From Patiria pectinifera (taxonomy: Eukaryota > Echinodermata > Asteroidea > Valvatida > Asterinidae): 64,000 nucleotides of DNA. This document shows, one piece after another, positions 20,901-29,863 of the stretch; position 1 is the first letter of the stretch, and the number at the start of each line of letters is the position of its first letter. The DNA lies in NCBI GenBank assembly GCA_029964075.1, contig CM057142.1, forward strand, positions 1,627,770 through 1,691,769, written 5' to 3'. The notes beneath the pieces are model-generated. The model searched no databases, had not been told where the DNA came from, and saw only the letters and a list, made by a program, of their open reading frames with translations. The translations under genes were made by a program, and so were the position numbers.

Positions 20901-22351
20901 CCATCCGACTCCTGAAAGATGAGAACTACCTGGTGGCTAGCGATATGAGTGGACAGGTATGACCCCTGACCCCTAGTGACCTGTACATGACCTGCTGGTA
21001 GTAGACGCCAAAATGTGGAGAATAAAATGTATTGGGATCAGTCGATGAACGGTTGTGTTATCCAAAAATGTATGATTTTTGTTTTGATGTAGATCCGACT
21101 GTGGGACCTTCGCCAATGCTTGTGTGTGCAGGAGTACAAGGAACATCATAACACCCATTCTTATCTGCCTATCTGCATTGATTCAACTGAAAACATCTTA
21201 TATGGAGGTTGGTTGACACAGATTACATGTATTCCATCCCGTAGGTTGGTGGTCGCTTAAAAGAAATACCCAGTACATGAGAAAAACTATAGGTATTGTT
21301 ATCACCATAAGACTATGGGAGTAATTTCATAATTTATTCAAGTAAAAATTTTCTTATTTTCTCCAAAAAAAGAAATTTCCTATACATCCCAGCTTTATAC
21401 TCATTACTACCAAACCCTGCCACATCTCTTAGAAATAGCTGATGTTAGTTTGCCAAAGTTATAGAATCATATTCCATGTGGGGCAAACATCTTCCAAAAA
21501 TGATAAAATCCAATTACAAAAAGCTTAAAATGGGAACAAATGAAGCCTTTTGGTTTCCACCTCGGCATTTCCATTGAAGACGACAGAAAGGGTGGTCTCT
21601 TACGATGGCAAACATTTTCAGTGGTCTTACTCTTTAACAGTAGGACCATGTCAATAGTCGGAAAGTTGACATCACCTAATTTGAATCTGGTTTTGTAAAT
21701 TTTTTCAATACTTCGTCTCCCGAGTTCAATACAGTATATGGGTCACTGACAGCATCGTTCACTTTCTCCTGCACTTTTAATTCATTAATTCAAAATTGTT
21801 TCAAACAATCACTTTCTAAAAGAGGCTGGTTAGAGGTCAAAAGAACACAGGCTTCTTCTGCTTCTGCAGGAAAAAGCAGGGGAACAACTTAAGCCAAAAG
21901 GTGGTTTTTGCAATGTCTCACTGACAGGCATGCAACTGGGAATTTAGGGGGAAAAAAGAGGAAATTCCAAACCACACAAGACTTTGTACAGTGCTTTTCA
22001 ATTTGTAATGACATTCACGAGAAGTACAAAACGAGGAAATCAGCGGATCCGAGGAAAGGTTTCATGTCTGCACTGAGGAGAGCAACGACCTTACAGAAAA
22101 CAGACTGTTCGTCTGTTAGAGAATAATCACAATTTATAAAATAGGTATTTGTTTCTTTTTGTATAGTGGGAGAGGACAGATACACACGACTCTGGAGTCT
22201 TAAGGATGGTCATCTCTTACGAACCATCCCGTGTCCAAGGCCTCTTACTCGTATCGCCCCATCGGTGGTATACTCACAGGAATGGCAGAGTGGAGCACGC
22301 GGTGGCTTACTCCTGGGTGTCCAACGAGATTTATATTGGTATTCCTTATGA
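11487..22351 (+). CDS. DCAF4: DDB1- and CUL4-associated factor 4 (DCAF4/WDR21)
   Basis: DCAF4 is a WD40 receptor that brings substrates to the CUL4-DDB1 E3 ligase. Thirteen coding exons join in phase to 1,773 nt (590 aa): 11487-11951, 12492-12656, 13868-13953, 14546-14654, 15573-15628, 15818-15917, 17674-17726, 19063-19124, 19389-19490, 20267-20367, 20783-20956, 21093-21207 and 22167-22351. The family signature GFYYDPDKKRYFRLIPGHNN begins exon 2. WTCAWS, NHSDVLAQVFA and ASDMSGQ follow in the order of vertebrate DCAF4. IRLWDLR (residues 492-498) fits the DWD box used to contact DDB1. GEDRYTRLWSLKDGHLLRTI and DLYWYSL form the C-terminus. The first 155 residues are basic, then serine- and asparagine-rich, longer than in human (495 aa total), and probably disordered. 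Intron 4 starts with GC rather than GT. Confidence 0.95.
12492..12656 (+). CDS. DCAF4: DCAF4 exon 2 (family signature)
   Basis: This exon encodes IPGFYYDPDKKRYFRLIPGH and NNFNPLTRESLDKKHAETKR, the most conserved block of DCAF4 outside the propeller. 55 codons, phase 0, donor AAG/GTATGT. Confidence 0.95.
12703..12868 (+). mobile_element. tRNA-derived SINE, family S1
   Basis: A tRNA-like head (CTCGGTGGTTGAGTGGCAAG as A box, GGGTGCAAGTCCC as B box) is followed by a T-rich part, AACACACTGAGTAT and GGTGAAGGGCAAAACCTAA. Copies at 16,430 and 16,710 share head and tail. It has no acceptor-stem pairing as in a working tRNA gene. Confidence 0.75.
12910..13053 (-). mobile_element. CAGGCATGC MITE, copy 1
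   Basis: A 144-bp element with inverted ends CAGGCATGCAACT and AGTTGCATGCCTG. TGAATA flanks both sides as a 6-bp target duplication. In reverse it aligns over its full length with 21,925-22,070. Confidence 0.8.
13092..13626. mobile_element. TTAA-target MITE with AGTCCATCATTTG ends
   Basis: It is flanked by TTAA (13088-13091 and 13627-13630) with ends AGGTATAGTCCATCATTTG and its near-inverse. 535 bp, no coding capacity, in DCAF4 intron 2. The TTAA target suggests a Kolobok or piggyBac type. Confidence 0.65.
13868..13953 (+). CDS. DCAF4: DCAF4 exon 3
   Basis: 86 nt encoding VGQCKQNLSLCPLQRSLQTG and a short basic end. Acceptor CTTCAG, donor AAG/GTATTT. In phase with both neighbours. Confidence 0.85.
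14219..14290 (+). mobile_element. SINE S2 fragment
   Basis: It shares AGTGGTTAGGGTTC, GATCAGA, GGTCAGGGGTTCAAATCCAG and CTGCTGGTCATATG with the copy at 14,686. Only the tRNA-like head is kept. Confidence 0.6.
14546..14654 (+). CDS. DCAF4: DCAF4 exon 4 (GC donor)
   Basis: 109 nt encoding YAQEQAISSLNLRPRKLGNF and FPDQYFDGESGDISFLQ. It ends CAG/GCAAGT, a consensus GC-AG donor. Phase fits exon 5. Confidence 0.85.
14686..14960 (+). mobile_element. tRNA-derived SINE, family S2
   Basis: The head has GTGGCCGAGTGGTTAGGG (A box) and GGTTCAAATCCAG (B box). The body has TGGGCAAGCCACTTCACCCC, TATAAATGGGTACCAGC and CCTGCGATGGACTAGCATCC. A reverse copy lies at 57,640-57,855. It sits in DCAF4 intron 4. Confidence 0.8.
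15573..15628 (+). CDS. DCAF4: DCAF4 exon 5
   Basis: 56 nt encoding VDRKLRRILMVLSHDSLSR. Acceptor TATTCAG, donor AG/GTCAGT. Confidence 0.85.
15818..15917 (+). CDS. DCAF4: DCAF4 exon 6
   Basis: 100 nt encoding MWQGTITCDGSNPRSISVSD and WKVLNIIGTKSTK, an early propeller strand. Donor AAG/GTAAAA. Confidence 0.85.
15952..16320. mobile_element. Foldback MITE, family C, copy 1
   Basis: Inverted ends AGGCCAAAAA and TTTTTTGGGCCT surround inner inverted blocks CTCCGGTTTCTGGTAT and ATACCAGAAACCGGA. The interior (GTCGGCTGATGACTGCAAAT and others) recurs in reverse at 37,332-37,695. No clear target duplication was seen. Confidence 0.75.
16370..16905. mobile_element. Inverted pair of SINE S1 copies
   Basis: A minus-strand S1 copy (about 16,370-16,620), a second minus-strand 3' fragment (16,623-16,708) and a plus-strand copy (16,710-16,905) lie back to back. 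The arms 16,435-16,620 and 16,722-16,905 could form a long foldback. It lies in DCAF4 intron 6. Confidence 0.75.
17674..17726 (+). CDS. DCAF4: DCAF4 exon 7
   Basis: 53 nt encoding ITSASWISTDDTDNLQV, matching the conserved position of a tryptophan-containing propeller strand. Donor AT/GTATCC gives the correct phase. Confidence 0.8.
18147..18813. mobile_element. Mutator-like non-autonomous element
   Basis: The outer 33 bp of each end are perfect inverted repeats beginning TAGTCCCATAAATGTGACTC. The inverted arms extend to about 165 bp. CATCCAAGT is directly repeated at 18138-18146 and 18814-18822, a 9-bp target duplication. Long arms plus a 9-bp duplication point to the Mutator superfamily. The interior has no transposase. 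In DCAF4 intron 7. Confidence 0.88.
19063..19124 (+). CDS. DCAF4: DCAF4 exon 8
   Basis: 62 nt encoding YSISGGPMNTVQLMKCPDEE. In phase with exons 7 and 9. Confidence 0.85.
19389..19490 (+). CDS. DCAF4: DCAF4 exon 9
   Basis: 102 nt. ELAWTCAWSNN aligns with the WSCAWS block of vertebrate DCAF4. Donor ATAG/GTAAAG. Confidence 0.92.
20267..20367 (+). CDS. DCAF4: DCAF4 exon 10
   Basis: 101 nt. FSNHSDVLAQVFATT matches the conserved NSDVLAQ block. Donor ACG/GTAAGT. Confidence 0.93.
20783..20956 (+). CDS. DCAF4: DCAF4 exon 11
   Basis: 174 nt. NPLLYNGTRRGEILGCDLRT is followed by VCSIRLLKDENYLVASDMSG, two propeller strands. Phase 0 on both sides. Confidence 0.94.
21093..21207 (+). CDS. DCAF4: DCAF4 exon 12 (DWD box)
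   Basis: 115 nt starting IRLWDLRQ, which fits the DWD box (WDxR). The donor GGAG/GTTGGT is weak but in phase. Confidence 0.93.
21925..22070 (+). mobile_element. CAGGCATGC MITE, copy 2
   Basis: The ends are CAGGCATGCAACT and a drifted TTTCATGTCTG. CACTGA flanks both sides (6 bp). It aligns full length with the reverse of 12,910-13,053. It lies in DCAF4 intron 12. Confidence 0.75.
22167..22351 (+). CDS. DCAF4: DCAF4 last coding exon
   Basis: 185 nt. GEDRYTRLWSLKDGHLLRTI leads to QRDLYWYSL and a TGA stop. The C-terminus aligns end to end with the family. Confidence 0.95.
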
Positions 22352-23045
22352 CGAGAGGATGTAGTATGGACTTGGTGCATCAGTACCTTGTAAACTGCGT
22401 AAAACCAGCCTTAAAGCCGGTTCATTATTTAATGCAAATTAGAATGCTAAGCTAATTTGATTTCATAAAACATTCACCGAGAAATTTCCCTGACTTGAAG
22501 GTGCTTGACGTTTGCAACTTTGCAGTGCAAAAACTTATCCTGATGTCACAAATTTGCATATGCTTCCTCACAGAGTATGCACTGGTGTCCTGTGTAATTT
22601 AGATTCCTATGAAATCTGGTCTCTTTTACCTAATATGGATTTTAACCCTCACTCATGACCTGTCACTCTCCTCATTATCCTTATTAGGCATATGCAATAC
22701 AACTAACGAGTCCGTATTTCATCGGTTCCTAACTTCACACCACACCAGCATTGAGTAACAACTGTTTGTACTGTTCAGTGCCTTTTGAGTTGTTCTTGTT
22801 TTTTCTCCCCCAATTCCTTTTTTCTCTCTTTCTTTTCTGATGGGGGAATCCCCTCAGCAACACAATATTGGTGGGGGGGGGGACATTTTAATTTATTAGC
22901 TGCTGTATAATGCATTGAGATACCAAGATAAAAAAAATACATTCACCCTGAAATTACAGTGTGCAAGAGAAAATATATAATTATAGATTGGATTTGGATT
23001 CAGATAATACGTATCAGTTAGTTGATGTTTAAATCAATGATTTAA

Positions 23046-23476
23046 AGGGAATATACATCATTTGCTTTTGCTGCAATTTTCAGAAATGGATGGAATTGGG
23101 GGGTTGGAAATATATAGCAAATATAGTTACACTGACTTTTTTGAGGTTTTGGGTTCGAAAATGCTATAAAAACCAAGAAAAACGATCATTTTCCTGTAAT
23201 CTGGTTCCCTGACTCCATATAAGAAGAAACAGAGCAGTTTACATACATTGGGGAATTGTAAGGTCAGGGAACCAGTCTAGCTGGCTCGTACCCGTTCATA
23301 GGTTTGTAATCGATTGCAAACAAGTGCGATGGTCAATTGGGGCCAGTATTTGAAGAAAAAAAAGCCAGTGATTTTACAAGATGCTTTACACTGTCATTCA
23401 CTAACAGTCCAGCAAGGTATTTCAAAATGATTTGGTAGTTTTATTTTTTGATGTTTGCAAATGTTATATTTTCCCT
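23046..23476. mobile_element. TTAA-target MITE, copy 2
   Basis: It is flanked by TTAA on both sides with ends AGGGAATATACATCATTTGC and the inverse GCAAATGTTATATTTTCCCT. It aligns with 49,882-50,397. It lies downstream of DCAF4, possibly within its 3' untranslated region. Confidence 0.8.
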
Positions 23477-23807
23477 TTAAAACAGAAATTGTACAACATT
23501 TTTGCTGTAGTAGAAATCAGTTCAGACAAGTTTGTTTATTTTACTGTTATTTATTTTTCAGTTACAAGTAACAGCTGAACTTTTGAAAATTTTTAGAAAT
23601 AAACTATATTTCAATAAAAAAAAAACCCCAGCTAATAAGCTTCAAAATGATGTTTTTCATCTGTGGCATTTAGGGGAGGGAATTATGGGTCCAAAACGGT
23701 ACCCCCTTCTAGGGCCGTGAAAAAGGAAAATAGAAACAAAACAACTGCCTGCTAAAGAAGCCTCTGCTTGACAGCTAGACCCTCTTAAATTGTTCCAAAC
23801 TTCAAAG

Positions 23808-24068
23808 ATGAGAGAAAGACCGCTCATATTCGTCGGTCACACTTTTAGAAGCAGAGAACCCGTATCTGAATTACTTCTCTTGGAACCCAAGCAAAAGACA
23901 GGCGGTGAGGAAGACCTGCAATCACGTTCATTGACATACTCTCGCAAGACACAGGGCTACACCCAGAAGAATTACCTAGAGTCACGAGGAAAGAGAAACA
24001 TGAAACACCATCGCATCTCGAGACAGGAACATCAGGCTCAACTAAAGCAAAGTAAGCAAGTAAAGTAA
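23808..24068 (+). pseudogene. Decayed C-terminal tail of a non-LTR retrotransposon ORF2
   Basis: The frame reads MRERPLIFVGHTFRSREPVS then ELLLLEPKQ, followed by a basic tail ending in a stop. This pattern (RxLxFxGHxxRS…S.LLLWEP) is the usual end of the reverse-transcriptase ORF in several non-LTR families. The rest of the ORF is absent, so it is a 5'-truncated relic. It lies between the 3' ends of DCAF4 and SRD5A. The call rests on a remembered family pattern. Confidence 0.5.
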
Positions 24069-24130
24069 GGTTTTTTTCCACAACAAGAAAGAAAACAATC
24101 AATTCTTAACAAGATTAAAACTTAGTAAAA

Positions 24131-24136
24131 TTTATT
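24131..24136 (-). terminator. Possible polyadenylation signal of the 5-alpha-reductase gene
   Basis: AATAAA on the minus strand about 870 bp past the stop codon at 25,006. No transcript evidence. Other signals could be used. Confidence 0.3.
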
Positions 24137-25005
24137 GAATCTTTTTGGCTCGACTTACTCAATTCATTGCACTTGTTAATTTTAGTAATGCAGTTTTGGC
24201 AATTTTTTTTGTTACTTTTCAAAACAAAGTAATCAACATTTAAAATGAAGCCATCTATAAAATTCAGTGTTATCTGTAACTAGAGTAATAGTGTTTTGCA
24301 ACAAAAACCACTTTGCAAAATTATCTTGTCCACAAATAGTGTTTGGTCATTAGTAAATATTCTCCAAATTTTAATTCTACAAAACTATCCAATGGTATGA
24401 TTCGGATAATAGTGGCACACCTTGCCAATTAAGTATGGTGACGACAAACAAGTAGCAAATACAATGGTCAATTAAATTTCGTTTTTGTAGAAAACGGATT
24501 GGATTTAGCCTTTTGAAACTGAATACAGCTGAAACCCTAAAATCTTTGCTAAATTTGTTTTCAAATAATGTTAATCCTAAACATAATTTATAGACTGTAT
24601 TTTTGTGGTGTTTTTTATGCTTATTTTGAAGAAAAAAAAAATCATTCCAGAAGAGTTTTCAACCATTTTATAAGATCTCCCAGAATCTTCATGGTAACCA
24701 TGGAATCTAGGATCTTCACAACAGCATATTCTTCCAAATTTTGTAACTAAAATAACTGACACTAGACTAAAACAAAAATAACGCAATTGCACTCGAATCA
24801 TGCTGACATCAGCGTCACACAGCATTCAGTTCAGATCACAAAAACTACAAACTTTTAATTTGTACACTTTGGTATCAATTAAAACAACTCAAATTATCAT
24901 ATATCAAATGGAATTGGCAGACACAGGTGTTATATATTAATTTAATAATTCCAATTTGAGGTATGAACCTGAGTAATCATCCATTATCAGCCACTGTTCT
25001 TTGCC

Positions 25006-25072
25006 TCAAAGCAGAAATGGGATGAATGCTTTCCTGGTCTTCGGGTAGTCGTCAAACTTCTGCTTGTAATAC
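25006..25072 (-). CDS. SRD5A1: SRD5A last coding exon
   Basis: 67 nt encoding YYKQKFDDYPKTRKAFIPFL and a final leucine, then TGA. The ending resembles the KIIIPFLF tail of vertebrate enzymes. Confidence 0.95.
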
Positions 25073-28000
25073 CTGGAATAGCAGAAATGGGAGAAATCTA
25101 TTTCACCCACTGACAAAAATTGGGTCCATTTTCCGGGAGTCTTCTAAGGTGCTTCATTTTTGGTGGAGGGGATGTCACTCAAAGTGTTGAAATAATTAAA
25201 AAGCGTGTTTTTGGTTTCCCATAATTTTTTTTTTCTGGGGGGGGGGGGACTTCAGGCTTTGAGTGGGGTGAATGCTTCTCCCATGGCCTCCCTCTTATTA
25301 ACACAACTAATTCAATCAGATAACCCAATGTAACTTATTTCATTCCAAATCACTTCAATTAACATTCACCAATCTTCTTTTTCTGTTCATCAAATGCTAA
25401 AGTACTTTGATGTATTAATCCTAAGCCCCTGAGTGATTTACTAGGAACCTTCCACACTCTTGTAAAATCCAACACCATATGGTAAACTCAACACCCAAAC
25501 TGTTGGACTCTGATTATAGTTGTATGCCTGACACCATGTGAAGGATAATCAGTTTACTAGTGCAGTACTCATCCCAACAGATTCCAACAAACCCTGGTGT
25601 TGGAGTTTGACTAGATGGGGATTGGTACATGTAGGGTTAAAAGCCCTGCTGGTCAATTTCAAGTGCAGGGATATGAAGTGTTAAAGTAACTGTCACAGTG
25701 CACCAAAGAACTGGACTATGGAGAGCAGTGAAGCGTGACTGAATCTGCCTGCTTGCCCTGAGCTTAACCACGAGAAAGAACTGTGCAGGGATTTGAAGTG
25801 TTATCCATAAACAGAAGATTACCTCAATGGAAATTGAAGTGTGGGTGCTTACTCTTAGAGCAAAAGTGATTTTGCAAAACTTGAAGGGTTGTGAAGTGCA
25901 GAAGACTAGGAGAGTCAATACTATTTTTGTGTGTGTGTGGCAAAAATGAACTTGGAACTAGTCGCTAGCATTGAGCGTAACAAAACATTTTTGCTGGTAC
26001 AATATTTTTGTATGGACTTGAATAAGTAAACACAATGTACTTTCACTGGTTGTGAATTTCACAGTGAGTAGTGAATGAAGACCACAGGGTCTAGGTAGAG
26101 AAGGTTCTTGTATACATACCAATGGTGACGATAAGCTCTGGGTCCAATGTTACTTGCAGTGAAGACAAGGAATGCTAAACTCGGCAATGACCAGCATGCC
26201 AGGGCAAACCCCGTCCACTCGACTACCTCACCGAAGAAGTTAGCCCCTGAGACGTACTCAAACATACCACCTGTAACAAGAAATATGTGGCAGAGTCTAC
26301 CCAAAGCAAGGATATAGCAGAAACACTGAGCAAAAAGGTTTACTTACAAAAATTCTAAGGGAAAACCCTGAGGCATTTTATTTTTTACTGAAACTTTAGT
26401 GTCAGGTACACATACATTTCCATATTGGATTTACTCTTCACTGACCAACATTTAACTCTGGAGGTCTAGGGTTCAAGTCCCACCCAGACAACCATTTTTT
26501 TTGGGGGGGGGGGGTGCTTTCCCCCTTTCTTTCTAAAAAGCTGAAAGGACTGAGTATGCAGTATCCATAAAGTTATGTGGGTAAGGTGCAAAAACAAATA
26601 TTAAAAGTTATATAAAGCATGTGGGCAATTCCAGCGTTGTGAAAGGAAGTGTAAAGTCCATGACAGAACAAATTACCATTATGTCTAATGAATGATTCAA
26701 AAAAATGATCCCAAACTCCTAGTCTGTAATCTCCTTAACCATTACCAGATGATGGATGTTTAAGATTTGAAAAATACATTTTCAGGTTTTTTCACTGAGC
26801 TCTTAAAAGCTCTGTCACTGACCATATATATTCATTTACATATCATATAGGTAAATAACTTTTGTTTAAAAAAAAATTGAGACCAATTATTAAGTGTCAG
26901 TGCTTCTATTGAAATGTGTATATTCAGGTCTCTTACAAAACGTATTTTGATCATAGTGTCACAAATGCATGGGTCTTGAGTAGATTTCAAGTAACATTTG
27001 ATTGGATAACCTCTGACCTTTGGGTATCTTGTAGCCCGTTTCTCCTGGTTTTCTCAGGTTCCTGAGAATGGAATCTGACTGGATGTTGATGGCCATTCCA
27101 GTAAAGAATAGTATCACACCTAGTTTGATAAAGACAAAAAAATACAAGCTCTTTGTATTCAAAAATATTTCAATCATGAGAGGACACCACAAAAAGACAA
27201 TGAAAAATTACTCTGAATTCTCTACCAAATTATTTTTGCTCAAGGTATCAAAAAGAAAAATTCTCTCCCACACGAGTCCCACTGTTTCAATATTTGCATT
27301 AAACAACTGTACTGACAACTGTTCCAAAGAATATAAACTGCGGGATATCTAAATATAGGATTTGTGACAATAATTATGGAACTCCTATCAAGGCACGCTG
27401 GTCCAAAGTCCAAAAGATAAAACATTTCAAATTAATTCACACAAAGCTCTCCATTTTGAGATATGAAAGAATGCAGGACTAGTCAAGTTAACCATACTTG
27501 TGCTCATGACTTAACAAGACAATTAAATACACTAGTAGTATTGCCACACGCAAATCAGTTATGGAATCACTTAATGACATTTTCTTTCAATTAAACCACA
27601 GATCATAACTTGCACACCAAACTGAATGACTATATTTGAATGTAAGTCCAAGTAAAAAAACAAAAAGTAGTTTTTCAGAAGCACATGAAAGACAAAATAT
27701 ATTCCAAATGTATGATTTAAAAAACAAGAAAATTAGAAAAAAGGAGGCAGCTGAGAAAAAATGTAGACCATTAAGCCAAATAAAAAAACAACATGTTTAG
27801 CATCCTGCTTTTTTGAAAAAAAGGAAGGAGGCCCTTTTTTTCAAAAACGACCGGCAGGGCTATTTTTCAAGATGGCCACCAGCCCTTTTTTTCAAATGGC
27901 CGCCACTTGGACTAAGGAAATTACATACCATTACCAGCCTTTATTCCTCCATGATATAAGCTAGATGCAATAGACAAAGACGCCAAAATGTTGTCACTGT

Positions 28001-29863
28001 TTAAAATTTATCATTTTGGGGTTTTTTCCCACAAAAAAAAGGAGGTGGCCTGTAAAAACGAAGTGGGCGGGATGCTTAACATGTTTTTTTATTTGGCCAT
28101 TAGATGTCTTTTCACAAACACCTTATAGTGATCTTACCAATGATAAATCTAGGATCACGTAGCCAACTGTGCTGGTAGACAGCGTACTGTGTCAGGTAAC
28201 GGCCTTGTAGATAACCATTGGTTATGCAGAAGACAAACGCTAGGAAAAAGGCGAGAAATGTTGTCGGCTTGCCACCACGGATCAGAAAAGTGAAGACAAA
28301 TGTTCTGTAGTAAATAAATGTTAAAAAGAACAATAAAGTCCATTTCTGAGAATGTTTATTCGTAGTGGTGCATATAAAAGCAAATACAAGAATATTTGGG
28401 AAATATTTCCATATAAGAAGTTTACTAATTTTCCTCTGTATTGACTAACAAGCCCCCAGATAGCAATTTCATGTCATCAAAGTCAATTTGAGCAGTCAGA
28501 AAATACAAGCATTTTCTTAGAAAACACTTAGAATTTTTCAGTCCACTCTCATAGGGTTTGTACACAGGGTGTTGAGCGAACTTCTTATATGGAAATCTTT
28601 CCGAATATTTGTCTTAAAGTCACAAAGATGGTCCAGAAATATTAAGCTTAAAGGAATGATTGCTTAAAAAATACTGGATTTATATAGGCAGTTTTTCAGA
28701 TGTTGATAAGTTACAAACATACATATAAAATACATTGTATTTGTAACATGACACAATTGACGTCAATACTACTACCTTCCCACTTCCAGTAAATTTGAAC
28801 TGATTTATTTCCTCCCCTCCCCTCCCAACCATATCTACACATACCATACTACAGTACCACTGTCCACCTGGTAATCCTTACCTTTAGGACCCCATTCCTA
28901 TATAAGGTTAAAAGACTCACCAAAACAGCTGACTAAATGACACTCAAAAGTGACATTCTGATATTTCTTGGCACGTTTGACATGTTTGAATATCAGCAGG
29001 TTTAATTTTGTAGAAAGAGGGCAGGGCTTTGATTTATGAGGGGTAAAAGACGGCAATGACAAACAGAAAATATATTAAAAAAGCAAGATGGCGAACTGCA
29101 AAAAAAGGTAGGAAAGTCACATTTTCTTTGAAAGTGCTTTCAAAATTACAACTAACATGAGTTTATCTGAAGTAAAAAAGCTTGTTCTAGCCTGCAAAAG
29201 TCACTTTGGTACTGGACAGTGATCTGCAAAAGTCAGTTTTGAACAGAACTCGTAAAAATAGAGGTGTAGAAAAGTAAGGATTACCGTCCACCTGACATGC
29301 CTGACCACTGCCAGCTCAAATCAAAATTCGCAATTAATTATGAAGTCTCTAGTCCCACTAACTGGGTCGCTAGAACTCCTTTTTTGACATTTGGGTACGA
29401 CACTTACATCCCAAATGTCCAAAAAAGAGTTCTAAACTTAAGTTCTAGCGACCCAGTTAAGTTATTAAATAGTGGGACTATGAAGTGTCAGTTTGTGCGC
29501 AGTTTCCTTTCTCTATATGCCAAATTACCTCTGGAAGTAGTGGATTATCATGAGACTGATGAGGAAATTGTTGATGAAGCCCCGTTGTCCTCCACTCACG
29601 ATCAGTAGCACACTTGGCACCAGAAAGCTCGGGAGTTCCTGAATAAACCAGGCAGGTTTCCCCGGTACGAAACACCCGAATCGCGAATCGACATATCTGC
29701 CGTACGGAGCGCCAACAAACTGCAAAATGACACTGACTATCGCACCAAGAAACATGAAACAATATGCCAACTTATCTAACAACTCGTCTTCCTTCATCCC
29801 CAGCATGTCCGTCAGGGGTTGTATGAGGGGCAGGGGCACAGGGGATGCAACCGGCGCAGCCAT
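25006..29863 (-). CDS. SRD5A1: 3-oxo-5-alpha-steroid 4-dehydrogenase (SRD5A1/2 type)
   Basis: This enzyme family reduces the 4,5 double bond of 3-oxo-4-ene steroids with NADPH in the ER membrane. Five exons join in phase to 822 nt (273 aa): 29529-29863, 28138-28304, 27018-27119, 26120-26270 and 25006-25072. GKPAWFIQELPSF (residues 68-80) holds the glutamate and HYFQRTF (residues 108-114) the tyrosine that correspond to the active site. RGGKP, NGYLQGRYL and DPRFIIG follow. Cofactor-region blocks are SDSILRNLRKPGETGYKIP, GMFEYVSGANFFGE and the C-terminal WYYKQKFDDYPK…FIPFLL. Several hydrophobic segments fit the seven-helix fold. Length is close to human SRD5A1 (259 aa). The first exon encodes a slightly longer N-terminus. 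The symbol marks the type, because SRD5A1 and SRD5A2 cannot be separated here. Confidence 0.95.
26120..26270 (-). CDS. SRD5A1: SRD5A exon 4
   Basis: 151 nt. GMFEYVSGANFFGEVVEWTG is followed by a hydrophobic segment and AYRHHW. Acceptor GTTACAG, donor GTATGT. Confidence 0.95.
26465..26595 (+). mobile_element. SINE S1 fragment
   Basis: It keeps the B-box end (GGGTTCAAGTCCCACCC), a G-run, ACTGAGTATGCAGTAT and GTAAGGTGCAAAAACA, matching the second half of S1 copies. It lies in SRD5A intron 3. Confidence 0.5.
27018..27119 (-). CDS. SRD5A1: SRD5A exon 3
   Basis: 102 nt. INIQSDSILRNLRKPGETGY is the best-conserved cofactor-region block of the family. Acceptor AAACTAG, donor GTCAGA. Confidence 0.95.
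27770..28105. mobile_element. Inverted-repeat MITE with CCAAATAAAAAAACA ends
   Basis: The ends CCAAATAAAAAAACA…CATGTTTAGCATCC and the reverse GGATGCTTAACATG…TTTATTTGG match over about 30 bp. CCATTA occurs on both flanks. The interior repeats GGCCGCCA-like and poly-T blocks. It lies in SRD5A intron 2. Confidence 0.6.
28138..28304 (-). CDS. SRD5A1: SRD5A exon 2
   Basis: 167 nt. TFVFTFLIRGGKP and ITNGYLQGRYLTQYAVYQH match the family core. Acceptor TTTACTACAG, donor GTAAGA. Confidence 0.95.
28870..29285. mobile_element. hAT-like MITE, copy 2
   Basis: Ends GGTAATCCTTAC and GTAAGGATTACC are perfect 12-bp inverted repeats. GTCCACCT is directly repeated at 28862-28869 and 29286-29293, a perfect 8-bp target duplication. 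The interior aligns with 8073-8527. In SRD5A intron 1. Confidence 0.9.
29350..29480. mobile_element. Short palindromic Mutator-like MITE
   Basis: A 131-bp element whose ends TAGTCCCACTAACTGGGTCG and its inverse, then AGAACT and ACATTTGGG blocks, fold back on themselves. The flanks TGAAGTCTC and TGAAGTGTC are a 9-bp duplication with one mismatch. It lies in SRD5A intron 1. Confidence 0.8.
29529..29863 (-). CDS. SRD5A1: SRD5A exon 1
   Basis: Starts MAAPVASPVPLPLIQPLTDM, with two hydrophobic segments and the QELPS active-site block. The donor AG/GTAATT lies 39 bp from a transposon in intron 1. Confidence 0.94.

Noticed and set aside
21908-22126. 72-codon plus frame with basic residues
   Set aside because: It coincides with the CAGGCATGC MITE in DCAF4 intron 12.
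29297-29608. 103-codon plus frame
   Set aside because: It is made of a palindromic MITE plus the antisense of SRD5A exon 1.
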